A program made the position numbers and the translations under genes. Of a stretch of DNA of 64,000 nucleotides, positions 44,199-52,719 are shown piece by piece; position 1 is the first letter of the stretch; each line of letters begins with the position of its first letter. The notes below the pieces were generated by a model. That model was not told the origin of the DNA, made no database searches, and was given only the letters and a program-made list of their open reading frames with translations. Origin of the DNA: Chitinispirillum alkaliphilum (GTDB lineage: Bacteria; Fibrobacterota; Chitinivibrionia; Chitinivibrionales; Chitinispirillaceae); NCBI GenBank assembly GCA_001045525.1, contig LDWW01000002.1, positions 1-64,000 on the forward strand, in the 5' to 3' direction.

Positions 44199-45659
44199 TC
44201 AGTCTGTAATAATGTGATATGCCTTATTGATTCTTCGCACCACAGTTTCTTTCCCCAGGGTAGAAAGGAGTTCAAAAAGCCCCGGGCCAAAGCTTACACC
44301 ACTGACCGCAAGCCGAACCGGATGAACCAGTTTGCCCATCGACAGTTCTTTTTCCTGAGCATAACCCCGGAAAATCTCTTCTATGGCGGTCTGGTTGAAA
44401 TCTGTTGCCCTCTCCAACAGCTGTGAGAGTTCTTTCAGGATTTCTGCACTCTTGGGATTGAAATGCTTGCCGGCTGCTTTCTTTTCATAGCTTGACGGGT
44501 CCACAAAGAAGTATTCAGAATTTTCAACCAACTCGGTTAGTTTTCTTGAGCGCACTTTCAACATATCAATAACCCTGAGCTGATAATCTTCTCCAAAAGA
44601 GAATTGTTCAGTCAACCAGCCTCTTTCTTTCCACTCTGAAGAGATCTCCGGTAACAGGGATTGGGCTTCTCTTTCGGCCAGATACAGGCCATTCATCCAC
44701 TCCAGCTTGTTTTCGTCAAATACAGAAGATTTGGCTGAAACCTGTTCAATTGAAAAAGCCTCAATCAACTCCTTCAGTGACATTTTCTCACGGTCATCGC
44801 CGGGAGCCCAGCCAAGGAGCGACAAAAAATTAAAAAGTGCTTCAGGGAGAAAACCCGCTTTCTTATAATCCATCACAGAAGCGGCGCCTTTTCTCTTGGA
44901 GAGTTTCCCTCCCGAAGAAGACAAAATTATTGGCAGGTGGGCAAATTTAGGCAATTCCCATCCAAACGCCTCGTACAGAAGAACATGACGGGGTGTTGAA
45001 GCTATCCACTCGTCTCCGCGCAAAACATGTGTAATCCCCATCAAGTGATCATCGACCACATTTGCCATATGATATGTGGGGAAACCATCGGTTTTGATAA
45101 GAACAAGATCATCAAGAACATCACTTTTATAGGATATCTCTCCCCTGATCATATCGTTGAAACTTATAACCCGCCCGAAAGGAATTTTCAACCTGATAAC
45201 AAAGGGAATATTGTTGGAGAGATTGTCATTTATCTGCTCTTCAGTCAGATCCCGGCAGTGTCGGTCATACCCGGTAAGCTGTCCGCTTTTTTCCTGCTCT
45301 GCTCTTACCTGAGATAATCTTTCAGGGGTGCAGAAACAGCGGTAGGCATTGTCGGATTGAAGCAGCTGTTGTGCGTGTTTTGAGTAGATATCAAGGCGTT
45401 GTGATTGTAGGTATGGCCCAAATTCCCCACCCTTTTGAGGCCCCTCATCCCAATCCAAACCCAACCATGATAAACTCTCATATATTTCCTCCATTGCACC
45501 TTCGATAAAACGGCTCTGATCGGTGTCTTCTATCCTAAGGATAAAGGCACCGCCGTGATGCCGTGCAAACAGATAATTAAAAAGAGCACTTCTGGCTCCG
45601 CCTACATGGAGATACCCGGTTGGGGAAGGAGCAAAACGAACACGTACCATTTCAGACAT
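44199..45659 (-). CDS. gltX: Glutamyl-tRNA synthetase
   Basis: Class I synthetase of 486 residues charging tRNA-Glu. The HIGH-type motif is APSPTGYLHVGGARSALFNY near residues 10-29, a catalytic-domain cysteine is in RCFCTPERL near 108, and KLSKRKGA lies near 253. The C-terminal helical anticodon-binding half is present and the length is normal. GlnRS and GluRS share ancestry, but the HVGG form, KLSKRKG and the helical C-terminus separate this one clearly. AAAGAAAGG precedes the ATG. It is likely cotranscribed with glnS. Confidence 0.97.
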   Translation of the reverse strand: MSEMVRVRFAPSPTGYLHVGGARSALFNYLFARHHGGAFILRIEDTDQSRFIEGAMEEIYESLSWLGLDWDEGPQKGGEFGPYLQSQRLDIYSKHAQQLLQSDNAYRCFCTPERLSQVRAEQEKSGQLTGYDRHCRDLTEEQINDNLSNNIPFVIRLKIPFGRVISFNDMIRGEISYKSDVLDDLVLIKTDGFPTYHMANVVDDHLMGITHVLRGDEWIASTPRHVLLYEAFGWELPKFAHLPIILSSSGGKLSKRKGAASVMDYKKAGFLPEALFNFLSLLGWAPGDDREKMSLKELIEAFSIEQVSAKSSVFDENKLEWMNGLYLAEREAQSLLPEISSEWKERGWLTEQFSFGEDYQLRVIDMLKVRSRKLTELVENSEYFFVDPSSYEKKAAGKHFNPKSAEILKELSQLLERATDFNQTAIEEIFRGYAQEKELSMGKLVHPVRLAVSGVSFGPGLFELLSTLGKETVVRRINKAYHIITD

Positions 45660-45847
45660 CGATACAGACCTTTCTTTTATTCTTTGCAGTTATGAATAGC
45701 TATAAATATAAGTTGTGAAACAAAATATGAAACTGCATAATGTCAGGAAACAACCCAAAAAAATAAAAAAACTCAGCTTAGAAGTTTTTTTGCGGTCTGA
45801 AGGGTTATACGGGTAGAAGAAAAATCAACAAACATTTAAGTTACAAA

Positions 45848-45876
45848 TTGACTCAGGCAGATTAAATAACTATTTT
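45848..45876 (+). promoter_or_regulatory. Promoter of rpsT
   Basis: TTGACT (45848-45853) and TATTTT (45871-45876) with a 17-base spacer, about 47 bases before the rpsT ATG. Confidence 0.7.
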
Positions 45877-45923
45877 CTAGTACTTTTAGGAAACTAAACA
45901 ATCTTTATAATAAGGAGTCTGCT

Positions 45924-46178
45924 ATGCAGCGACACAAATCAGTTGAAAAACGTGTTCGCACCAGTAAAAAAGCTAATCTGGTCAACCGCGCTAATCGTTC
46001 ACAAATTAAAACCGCTATACGCACCGTTATGGAAGCTAAAGACAAAAACAGTGCATCTGAAGCACTGAAAACAGCGGTATCAGTTCTGGATAAAAATGTA
46101 AAATTCGGCACCATTCACCAGAACAAAGCCGCTAACCAGAAATCCAGACTGACAAAAGTCGTAAACAGTATGGAATAG
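45924..46178 (+). CDS. rpsT: 30S ribosomal protein S20
   Basis: Primary 16S rRNA-binding protein of 84 residues. It is highly basic and helical, with the family pattern SVEKRVRTSKKANLVNRANRS near the start and GTIHQNKAANQKSRLTK near the end. AAGGAG sits seven bases before the ATG. It is a single gene with its own promoter and terminator. Confidence 0.96.
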   Translation: MQRHKSVEKRVRTSKKANLVNRANRSQIKTAIRTVMEAKDKNSASEALKTAVSVLDKNVKFGTIHQNKAANQKSRLTKVVNSME

Positions 46179-46192
46179 CAAAGTTTTTTGGG

Positions 46193-46226
46193 AAGGTGCA
46201 TCATTGATGTACCTTCTGCTTTTTCC
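46193..46226 (+). terminator. Terminator of rpsT
   Basis: GAAGGTGCAT pairs with ATGTACCTTC (one G-U pair) around a 5-base loop, followed by TGCTTTTT, about 15 bases after the stop. Confidence 0.85.
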
Positions 46227-46335
46227 CTGAAATATTAATCCCACCTTTATTTCCCCAAATACTACATTTAAATTAGTACATTTTAATATATTTATTTAAC
46301 CTTATAATAAATATTTTTTCAGGACGCATTTCCCG

Positions 46336-48444
46336 ATGCCCAAAAAATCGATTGTAATATCTGCCATTTTTATTCTTTTTGCCTCTCTTCACCCTGCCTG
46401 GTCTGCCCCGCCACCTTTTTGGGCAGATGAAATAACAGAGGGCCTAAACCGACGCAAAGAATTTACCAACTCAATGGGCATTACAGAACAGGAGCTCTTT
46501 TCCATTCAAAACTGGAACAGTGCAAAGAAAAATTCTGCCCGTAACCGACTTTTAACAATATCCCCCCGTTATAATCCATGGATCGAATTCACAAGGGGCG
46601 CCATTAATATAGACAATCACAAAGCAAGTCAGCCTCATTTTCAAAGAGCAATAAATTCCAGCATCAACGACCCGGGTACATTATGGCTTCTGTGCATAGA
46701 ATTCATGCGCCACAATCAAATGGAGCGGGCACAACAGTGTCTCAACAATCTCGAAAAACTGATGATCAGCTCCAATGCAACAGCCGCACCCTTTCTCTCC
46801 CGAAAACTTGCCTATAAAGGATACAGATTAGAAGCAGATGGTAACAAAAAGATGGCCAATATGGCATATGAGTGGGCCAGAGTTTTTGACCGCAATCAGC
46901 TCAGAGCCCCTCTAAGACAGGCGTTCACGAGTTTCCCAAGATTAATCGACACCTTTTCATACCTTCGGGATGCAACTGTTATTTCTCTTCGTTCCTGGAG
47001 GATACAGCATTCAATTATTTTCTCCGTATATAAGTGGTTGTATACTGCAGTTGTGATTTTCATCTTCAGTATAATGCTTGCATTCCTAATCAAGTATTTA
47101 CATTCAGCCATACACTTTCTGGATGAAAAATTATTCTCGGCTGCACCCTACAGAGCACGTCACATACTAAGCACCATTGTAATCTTCTCTTTTCTCTCAT
47201 TTGGGATTATACCGTTTTTCTGGATTATCTCATTTCTGCTGTGCAGATATCTAAAGCAAAATGAAAAAAAGTTACTATTCGTTATATGCTTACTTGTAGC
47301 ATTTCATCCTTTAAATAATTGGATTAGAGCTTCTTTCTTACAAAGTATAAAAAGCACTGGAACACCGGTGGTTTTTTCCAGGATTTCCACAGAAGGGTTT
47401 TCTGCAGAACTTCACAACCAGGCTCTTCGCTTAACCCGCGAAAACCCCTCCGATCACCTTGCAATGTTATCTGCTGCCATCTCAAATGGTAAAAGAAACA
47501 ATCTCTCTGCGGCATCACAACATATTGCATCAGCTATTAATAAAGCACCAAATGATCCACTCACTCTTCTTACTGCGGGAAATCACAAATTTTTGAACAG
47601 AAAGTATGATGAGGCTATTGGTTTTTATTCTAAGCATATCGACATATCAAAAAGCAGTTTCCAGGCACAATTTAACCTTGCCCAAAGCTACCTCGAAAAA
47701 ATGGAGACTGTTAAGGGAACAGAAGTTATAGACGATGTACCCCGCAGATACTCCAAAAGACTGAATTCTTTTATTAACCTTAATGATTTACATTTCGCAG
47801 GAAACTGGCCGGTTCACAGAAAAATCATGCAACCGGAAATTTCAGCAGGATATTTCTGGACAAAGCTCTTCCATACTCACGGAATACAAAAAGCCTTATC
47901 AAATAATTCAGACTTCAAAACGTTCACTCTCGCCTACTTTCTCTTTTCTCTCGGTCTGGTAATTTTACTTTTTGTTCTGGACAGATTTCGCTGGGAATCC
48001 AACAGAGTCAAAAAGATCTTTGACTGTAAGCTCTGCGGCCGCATCACATGTAAAAAATGCAGGGCAGGTATATTATGCAAAAAATGTCAAATGACAATAG
48101 GTGATATCAGAAAGGGTGCCGCTTTTGATACTGCAAAACTTGCAATTGTTAACAAAAGCAAAAAGCGTAAATCAATTATCCGCTACACAGTTTCTATGTT
48201 TGTACCCGGAATTCAAAACTTACTGCAATCAGACTGTAAGTTCCTTGCGGTTTTGAAAATTTTCATTTCCTGTACCTTGCTTTCATTACTGTATCATCTG
48301 GTAAACCTATACTTAAGCAATACATTTATCCTTACAGGCATTATCAGTGTGCTGATCACAGGATTACTGCTTTTTAACCTTTATCACATCATTACAAACG
48401 GTCAAAAACTTGTACCGGTTCTTCTGAAAGATAAAGAAAAATAA
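46336..48444 (+). CDS. TPR membrane protein with internal zinc-finger
   Basis: Membrane protein of 702 residues. After a signal peptide (SAIFILFASLHPAWSA) a helical TPR-like region reaches about residue 220. Helices lie at about 232-252, 275-300 and 312-332, a second TPR region at about 345-450 (LTAGNHKFLNRKYDEAIGFY), a helix near 535-555, and then a compact cysteine cluster (CKLCGRITCKKCRAGILCKK) near 570-590 that should bind zinc. Two more helices close the protein. No family is recognised. It heads a same-strand run with a PATAN protein, MglA and MglB-like proteins and may be a membrane receptor or scaffold for that GTPase. Confidence 0.7.
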   Translation: MPKKSIVISAIFILFASLHPAWSAPPPFWADEITEGLNRRKEFTNSMGITEQELFSIQNWNSAKKNSARNRLLTISPRYNPWIEFTRGAINIDNHKASQPHFQRAINSSINDPGTLWLLCIEFMRHNQMERAQQCLNNLEKLMISSNATAAPFLSRKLAYKGYRLEADGNKKMANMAYEWARVFDRNQLRAPLRQAFTSFPRLIDTFSYLRDATVISLRSWRIQHSIIFSVYKWLYTAVVIFIFSIMLAFLIKYLHSAIHFLDEKLFSAAPYRARHILSTIVIFSFLSFGIIPFFWIISFLLCRYLKQNEKKLLFVICLLVAFHPLNNWIRASFLQSIKSTGTPVVFSRISTEGFSAELHNQALRLTRENPSDHLAMLSAAISNGKRNNLSAASQHIASAINKAPNDPLTLLTAGNHKFLNRKYDEAIGFYSKHIDISKSSFQAQFNLAQSYLEKMETVKGTEVIDDVPRRYSKRLNSFINLNDLHFAGNWPVHRKIMQPEISAGYFWTKLFHTHGIQKALSNNSDFKTFTLAYFLFSLGLVILLFVLDRFRWESNRVKKIFDCKLCGRITCKKCRAGILCKKCQMTIGDIRKGAAFDTAKLAIVNKSKKRKSIIRYTVSMFVPGIQNLLQSDCKFLAVLKIFISCTLLSLLYHLVNLYLSNTFILTGIISVLITGLLLFNLYHIITNGQKLVPVLLKDKEK

Positions 48445-48475
48445 ACAGATTGTTGTATGGAAGGAGCCTAAAAAA

Positions 48476-49528
48476 ATGGTTCTCAGTGGTTCTATTCGCG
48501 AATACATTCTGGCTGATGTATTTCACCTGCTCTCACAACAGAAAATCACAGGCAAACTTGTTTTAACAAAAGGTAACCAGGAGGGGTCTGTCATTTTCAA
48601 GGATGGTATGATTACTGGTGCTGAAGTTGGCGAAGAGAATCTGGAGACAAAACTCTTTGGATACCTTGTCGATATTAAAAGAAAATCCTCTCACCAGCTC
48701 CAAACCCTATTCAATTCGCATCACAGCAATCTCAGTTCATTATGCAAAGATCTCATTGATAAAAACCTTTTCACAAGCTATGATCTGAGTTACTTCGCAG
48801 AACTATGTATCGAAGATATCTCATGTAGTCTGTTTCTGTGGAAAGAGGGTAAATATCGCTTTAATGACATGAGAAATGTGGATTCACTGATCGCAGGAAA
48901 TGTGAATATTTCATCAGAAAATGTTGTCATGGAAGCAATGAGGCGTGTGGATGAATGGAACAGGATGACAGGTACAATAAATGCAGAATCAATTTTTGTC
49001 CGCAAAAACAAAGATGATATTATTGAACCATTTCAAACTGACATATACGACAACCCTCAGGATTATATTTATAGCTGTCTTGACGGTACTAAAACGGTCA
49101 AAAACCTCGTAAGTTCCTGCTGTTTATGCGAATATAAAGTGTATGAAGCATTGAACCTGCTGATTGAGAGTAACAGAATCGTTCCACTCTCACCTAAATT
49201 CAGCAGATCAATTGAAGCAGCATTAAATAAAACTGATGACTCAGAGAGCGTGTTTGCCTTTATTAAAAGCACCTCTTCCTTCCTAATGGCCCTGTGTTTG
49301 TCAGCAGCAATAATTTTTGCAGGGTATGCAACCCGTTCTGTACCAATTACAAAATATGTTAGTTCTAAAAGTGAAAATCTGATCGAATTGGAATGTGCTC
49401 TCTATAAAGAGAAACTCACAGAGGCCAAAATTAAGTACCAGGCACTTTTCGGTGAAAACCCAGAACCGATTACCAGACTTTCAGAGGCAAAGCTACTGAA
49501 CCCCAATATTTGCAAAGGTTTACATTAA
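48476..49528 (+). CDS. DUF4388 (PATAN) protein with C-terminal membrane helix
   Basis: Protein of 350 residues opening with a PATAN/DUF4388 domain: LSGSIREYILADVFHLLSQQ then KITGKLVLTKGNQEGSVIFKDGMITGAEVG. Such domains occur in two-component and gliding/motility proteins and in MglA neighbourhoods, probably as interaction modules. A second, winged-helix-like part (DYIYSCLDGTKTVKNLVSS near 200) follows. One helix lies near residues 263-285 and a short exported tail ends the chain. AAGGAG precedes the ATG, 31 bases after the TPR gene. It is presumably an adaptor in the same module. Confidence 0.8.
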   Translation: MVLSGSIREYILADVFHLLSQQKITGKLVLTKGNQEGSVIFKDGMITGAEVGEENLETKLFGYLVDIKRKSSHQLQTLFNSHHSNLSSLCKDLIDKNLFTSYDLSYFAELCIEDISCSLFLWKEGKYRFNDMRNVDSLIAGNVNISSENVVMEAMRRVDEWNRMTGTINAESIFVRKNKDDIIEPFQTDIYDNPQDYIYSCLDGTKTVKNLVSSCCLCEYKVYEALNLLIESNRIVPLSPKFSRSIEAALNKTDDSESVFAFIKSTSSFLMALCLSAAIIFAGYATRSVPITKYVSSKSENLIELECALYKEKLTEAKIKYQALFGENPEPITRLSEAKLLNPNICKGLH

Positions 49529-49668
49529 TTTCCAAATGTTGATATCACAGACATTTGAATTGTATATTGATAATATTGGGCTCTTGCATTGATAATATAG
49601 TGAGTACTATATTAATTAGGTATTCTTCTAAGAAATTTGATACAGAATCGATCAACTAAAGGTGACTC

Positions 49669-51576
49669 ATGGCCTCCATAAATTATGCTGCCCGGGAAAT
49701 TAGCGTCAAAGTTGTATACTATGGACCAGGCTTAAGCGGTAAAACCACTAACCTTCAGATTATTCACCAAAAAGTTCCCAAAGAACACAAGAGTGAACTG
49801 GTGTCCCTCGCCACTGAAGCGGACAGAACTCTGTTCTTTGATTTCTTGCCACTGGATTTGGGGAAAATAAAAGGTTTTTCAACCAAATTCCAGCTCTACA
49901 CTGTGCCGGGGCAGGTGTACTATAACGCCACCAGAAAACTGGTACTGAGAGGGGTCGATGGTGTTGTTTTCGTTGCAGACAGCGGTATAGACAAACTACA
50001 GGAAAACATTGAAAGTTTCCAAAATCTTGAAGATAACCTTAAAGAATATGGATACCAAAGAGAAAATATTCCGATTATAATTCAGTACAACAAACGAGAT
50101 CTCCCCAATGCAATGTCCATAGAACAATTGCAGGAACAATTTAACAAATACAACCATCCCTGGGGCGAAGCCGTTGCAAGTAAGGGAATAGGTGTCTTTG
50201 ATACTCTTAAACAGGTTGGCAAAATTGTAATCGATTTTCTGAATCAAAAATACGCCAGACCCAGAAGAAACAGACCCGCGGCTCAGCAATCTCAGCCCGC
50301 AGCTCAGCAATCTCAGCAATCTCAGCAATCTCAGCAATCTCAGCAATCTCAGCAATCTCAGCAATCTCAGCAATCTCAGCAATCTCAGCCCGCAGCTCAG
50401 CAATCTCAGCCCGCAGCTCAGCAATCTCAGTCCGCGGCTCAGCAATCTCAGCCCGCGGCTCAGCAATCTCAGTCCGCGGCTCAGCAATCTAAGCCCGCGG
50501 CTCAGCAATCTAAGCCTGAGGATCAGCAGTTTCAGCCCGGAAATCAGCAGTTCCAGCCCGGAAATCAGCAGTTTCAGCCCGGAAATCAGCAGTTCCAGCC
50601 CGGAAATCAGCAGTTCCAGCCCGGAAATCAGCAGTTCCAGCCCGGAAATCAGCAGTTCCAGCCCGGAAATCAGCAGTTCCAGCCCGGAAATCAGCAGTTC
50701 CAGCCCGGAAATCAGCAGTTCCAGCCCGGAAATCAGCAGTTTCAACCCGGAAATCAGCAGTTTCAACCCGGAAATCAGCAGTTTCAACCCGGAAATCAGC
50801 AGTTTCAACCCGGAAATCAGCAGTTTCAACCCGGAAATCAGCAGCCGGAACAGCCAACGCCACAAGAATTTCAAACTGAAAATCAGAAGTTTCAAAATGA
50901 TATTGATCTCTACTCATTAGACCAGAAAAAATCAAATACACCAACTCAACCACCAGAAGATCGAAATACCAACATACCGGAGCAGATGCCTGGTTTAGAG
51001 AGTCACAATCTGGGAGCAAGTATCCCTCCTCCCGGTGATAGTGGAAATTCTGAGGATCAAAGTACATTTGAAATATCCAGTGACTATGAATCTATCAGTT
51101 TCGAACCTATGGTACACAATGTTCAGGATTCAACTTCAGAGGCTCCATCCAACCCTTTTGACAACCCAGAACCAGAACCTGAACCAACTCCAACAGAACT
51201 CAGCAGTAAAACCGATCTTGATTTAGAGATTGAAAAATACCAGAGGGAAATCGAAGAAAAACAGCGCAAAATGAGAAGCTCTCAGGGGACGCAAGCACAA
51301 CAACAAAACCCGAATATTCCTGTCGCGGAGCCTAAACAACAACAACCTTCTGTTCACGAGGGAGAAGAGGAGTTTGATATCGAGCTAACCCAAACTTCCC
51401 AGCCTAACCCTGAACAAAGAAATCCACAAATGCTTTCAGATGAAACTGAAGATGAGTTTTATTTTACCAGTGTAAACAAGGACCGACACCGTCGCAAGCA
51501 TGTAAAGAAACCGATTAACCCCAAAAACAGCAAAAAGCCCAAAGGGTTATTTTCTAAACTTTTTAACAAAGGTTAA
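49669..51576 (+). CDS. mglA: MglA-family GTPase with long tandem-repeat tail
   Basis: Ras-like GTPase of the MglA type at residues 1-195, with P-loop GPGLSGKT at 19-26, TVPGQVYYNATRKLVLRG near 83 (PGQ in place of DxxG) and QYNKRDLPN near 138. MglA sets the leading pole and drives gliding or pilus polarity. Normal MglA ends near 195. Here 440 more residues follow: a Q-Q-S/P-A-A repeat block (about 205-284), fifteen perfect QQFQPGN heptads (286-390), a disordered acidic part, and a lysine-rich end (RHRRKHVKKPINPKNSKKPK). The tail is probably disordered and could mediate clustering or condensation. It is followed after six bases by a roadblock protein gene. Confidence 0.93.
   Translation: MASINYAAREISVKVVYYGPGLSGKTTNLQIIHQKVPKEHKSELVSLATEADRTLFFDFLPLDLGKIKGFSTKFQLYTVPGQVYYNATRKLVLRGVDGVVFVADSGIDKLQENIESFQNLEDNLKEYGYQRENIPIIIQYNKRDLPNAMSIEQLQEQFNKYNHPWGEAVASKGIGVFDTLKQVGKIVIDFLNQKYARPRRNRPAAQQSQPAAQQSQQSQQSQQSQQSQQSQQSQQSQQSQPAAQQSQPAAQQSQSAAQQSQPAAQQSQSAAQQSKPAAQQSKPEDQQFQPGNQQFQPGNQQFQPGNQQFQPGNQQFQPGNQQFQPGNQQFQPGNQQFQPGNQQFQPGNQQFQPGNQQFQPGNQQFQPGNQQFQPGNQQFQPGNQQFQPGNQQPEQPTPQEFQTENQKFQNDIDLYSLDQKKSNTPTQPPEDRNTNIPEQMPGLESHNLGASIPPPGDSGNSEDQSTFEISSDYESISFEPMVHNVQDSTSEAPSNPFDNPEPEPEPTPTELSSKTDLDLEIEKYQREIEEKQRKMRSSQGTQAQQQNPNIPVAEPKQQQPSVHEGEEEFDIELTQTSQPNPEQRNPQMLSDETEDEFYFTSVNKDRHRRKHVKKPINPKNSKKPKGLFSKLFNKG
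50284..50520 (+). repeat. 9-bp CAGCAATCT tandem repeat, coding
   Basis: Nine perfect consecutive CAGCAATCT units (50305-50385) encode Gln-Gln-Ser, flanked by 15-bp variants with CCCGC(A/G)GCT inserts (Gln-Pro-Ala-Ala). All units keep the reading frame of the GTPase gene. Confidence 0.95.
50524..50838 (+). repeat. Fifteen 21-bp tandem repeats, coding
   Basis: Exactly fifteen 21-bp units (315 bp) encode QQFQPGN. Silent changes fall in blocks: units 4-10 read TTCCAG, units 11-15 read TTTCAA, and units 1-3 are mixed. This indicates recent block duplication and probable length variation between strains. Confidence 0.97.
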
Positions 51577-51582
51577 CGATCA

Positions 51583-52140
51583 ATGCAGGATATGATAATA
51601 TTTCCTGAAGATATGGATCTTCTGAACATAACGCTTGAACCCTTGGTTCACAAGGCTGAACTGTTACTTGCTGCACTCATTAACAAAGATGGTCGCCTGC
51701 TGACCTATCGGGGGGATCAGATTTCTGCGGATATTGTATCACTTGCAGCCCTGATTGCTGGTAACAGTGCATCCACTCTTGCCATAGCACACCTTCTGGG
51801 AGAAAATGAATTCGATGCAATGTACCATCATGGGAAAGAGAAACATATCTATGTAACAAATATAGATACTCATACCTTCATGGCTCTGGTTTTCGACAGC
51901 AGAACCAATATAGACCGGGTAAAGGTGTTTGTGCGACAGCATGAAAAACCAATTAAAGCAGCTCTGACTAAAGTTTATAATAAGACTCAACCGAACCAGG
52001 ACCTGAATCTGAACAATCTTGTCAACACCAGCCAGAATTCAGTAAACAAAGGTGATGAAGCTGCGCAGAATCCGGAGAGCAATTCTGAAAATGTAATGTA
52101 CTTTGAAGCTCCGGTAACCCAACCAGACAGCCCTAAATAA
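51583..52140 (+). CDS. mglB: Roadblock/LC7 protein, MglB-like
   Basis: Protein of 185 residues. Residues ~15-130 form a roadblock/LC7 domain (AALINKDGRLLTYRGDQISAD, then SLAALIAGNSASTLAIAHLLGE), the fold of MglB, the GTPase-activating partner of MglA. The last ~55 residues are polar and probably disordered. The N-terminus is somewhat longer than usual. Placement six bases after the MglA-type gene supports a GTPase/regulator pair; GAP activity is not shown by sequence alone. Confidence 0.85.
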   Translation: MQDMIIFPEDMDLLNITLEPLVHKAELLLAALINKDGRLLTYRGDQISADIVSLAALIAGNSASTLAIAHLLGENEFDAMYHHGKEKHIYVTNIDTHTFMALVFDSRTNIDRVKVFVRQHEKPIKAALTKVYNKTQPNQDLNLNNLVNTSQNSVNKGDEAAQNPESNSENVMYFEAPVTQPDSPK

Positions 52141-52235
52141 ATCAGATACAGGTAACCTGGCCAAAACGGATTTTTACGCATAAAGCAGCATGTAATCTAT
52201 TCTCAGTCACAGCAAGCAGTTTCGAAGAATAGAAA

Positions 52236-52263
52236 AAACAGCTGAAAACATTTCCAGCTGTTT
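52236..52263. terminator. Bidirectional terminator
   Basis: AAACAGCTG pairs perfectly with CAGCTGTTT around a 10-base loop. A T-rich tract follows on the plus strand and an A-run precedes it, so it can end both the mglB-type operon and the convergent small gene. Confidence 0.7.
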
Positions 52264-52300
52264 GATTTTTATAAATTGTGTTGTTATGTATTAAATTTCT

Positions 52301-52561
52301 CTATTTTGACCCATCCTTAGAAATCATGTCATCAATTTCCTGCTGAATCTTTGCTTTGTAGAGAGCTTCCTCAAGATCATGTGCGATCTTTTTGCTATGT
52401 TTTAAAATATTTGCACGTTTCTCAAGCAAATCCAGTTCTAATTCACGTTTTCTGTTTTCCTCTTTTCTGATTCTAAGCAGTACAATACTGTGCCCCACAG
52501 CAATAGCTAATAACAGTATGAAAGCCTGAACAAGCCAGAAAATCAGATTTTGTTCTATCAT
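52301..52561 (-). CDS. Small membrane protein with coiled-coil tail
   Basis: Protein of 86 residues: one N-terminal helix (about 6-28, WLVQAFILLLAIAVGHSIVL), then a charged cytoplasmic coiled coil (KRELELDLLEKRANILKH). AGAGGA lies upstream of the ATG. No family is recognised; the shape resembles small scaffold or FtsB/L-type proteins, but without matching motifs. It stands about 160 bases downstream of the GH57 gene on the same strand. Confidence 0.6.
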   Translation of the reverse strand: MIEQNLIFWLVQAFILLLAIAVGHSIVLLRIRKEENRKRELELDLLEKRANILKHSKKIAHDLEEALYKAKIQQEIDDMISKDGSK

Positions 52562-52719
52562 GATCGATATTCCTCTTTCAATTTTTTCGCTCTCCTACAA
52601 TGAAAATATCATAGATATTTTCTGAATGCAACATATAAAAGAGCAGAAACACAAATATGATTTACTCACCGATTTTGCACCCGCTCAGGCAGCAATAACC
52701 CGCTCCTTTTCTAAATTTG

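Noticed and set aside
50284-50838. Repeat array considered as CRISPR
   Set aside because: The units are contiguous without spacers, multiples of three, and lie within a coding frame.
49996-51067. Long open frames on the minus strand across the tandem repeats of the GTPase gene
   Set aside because: They are produced by the repeat structure (Leu-Ile-Ser-Gly and Arg-Ala-Gly-Thr strings) and lack ribosome sites; the plus-strand GTPase explains the DNA.
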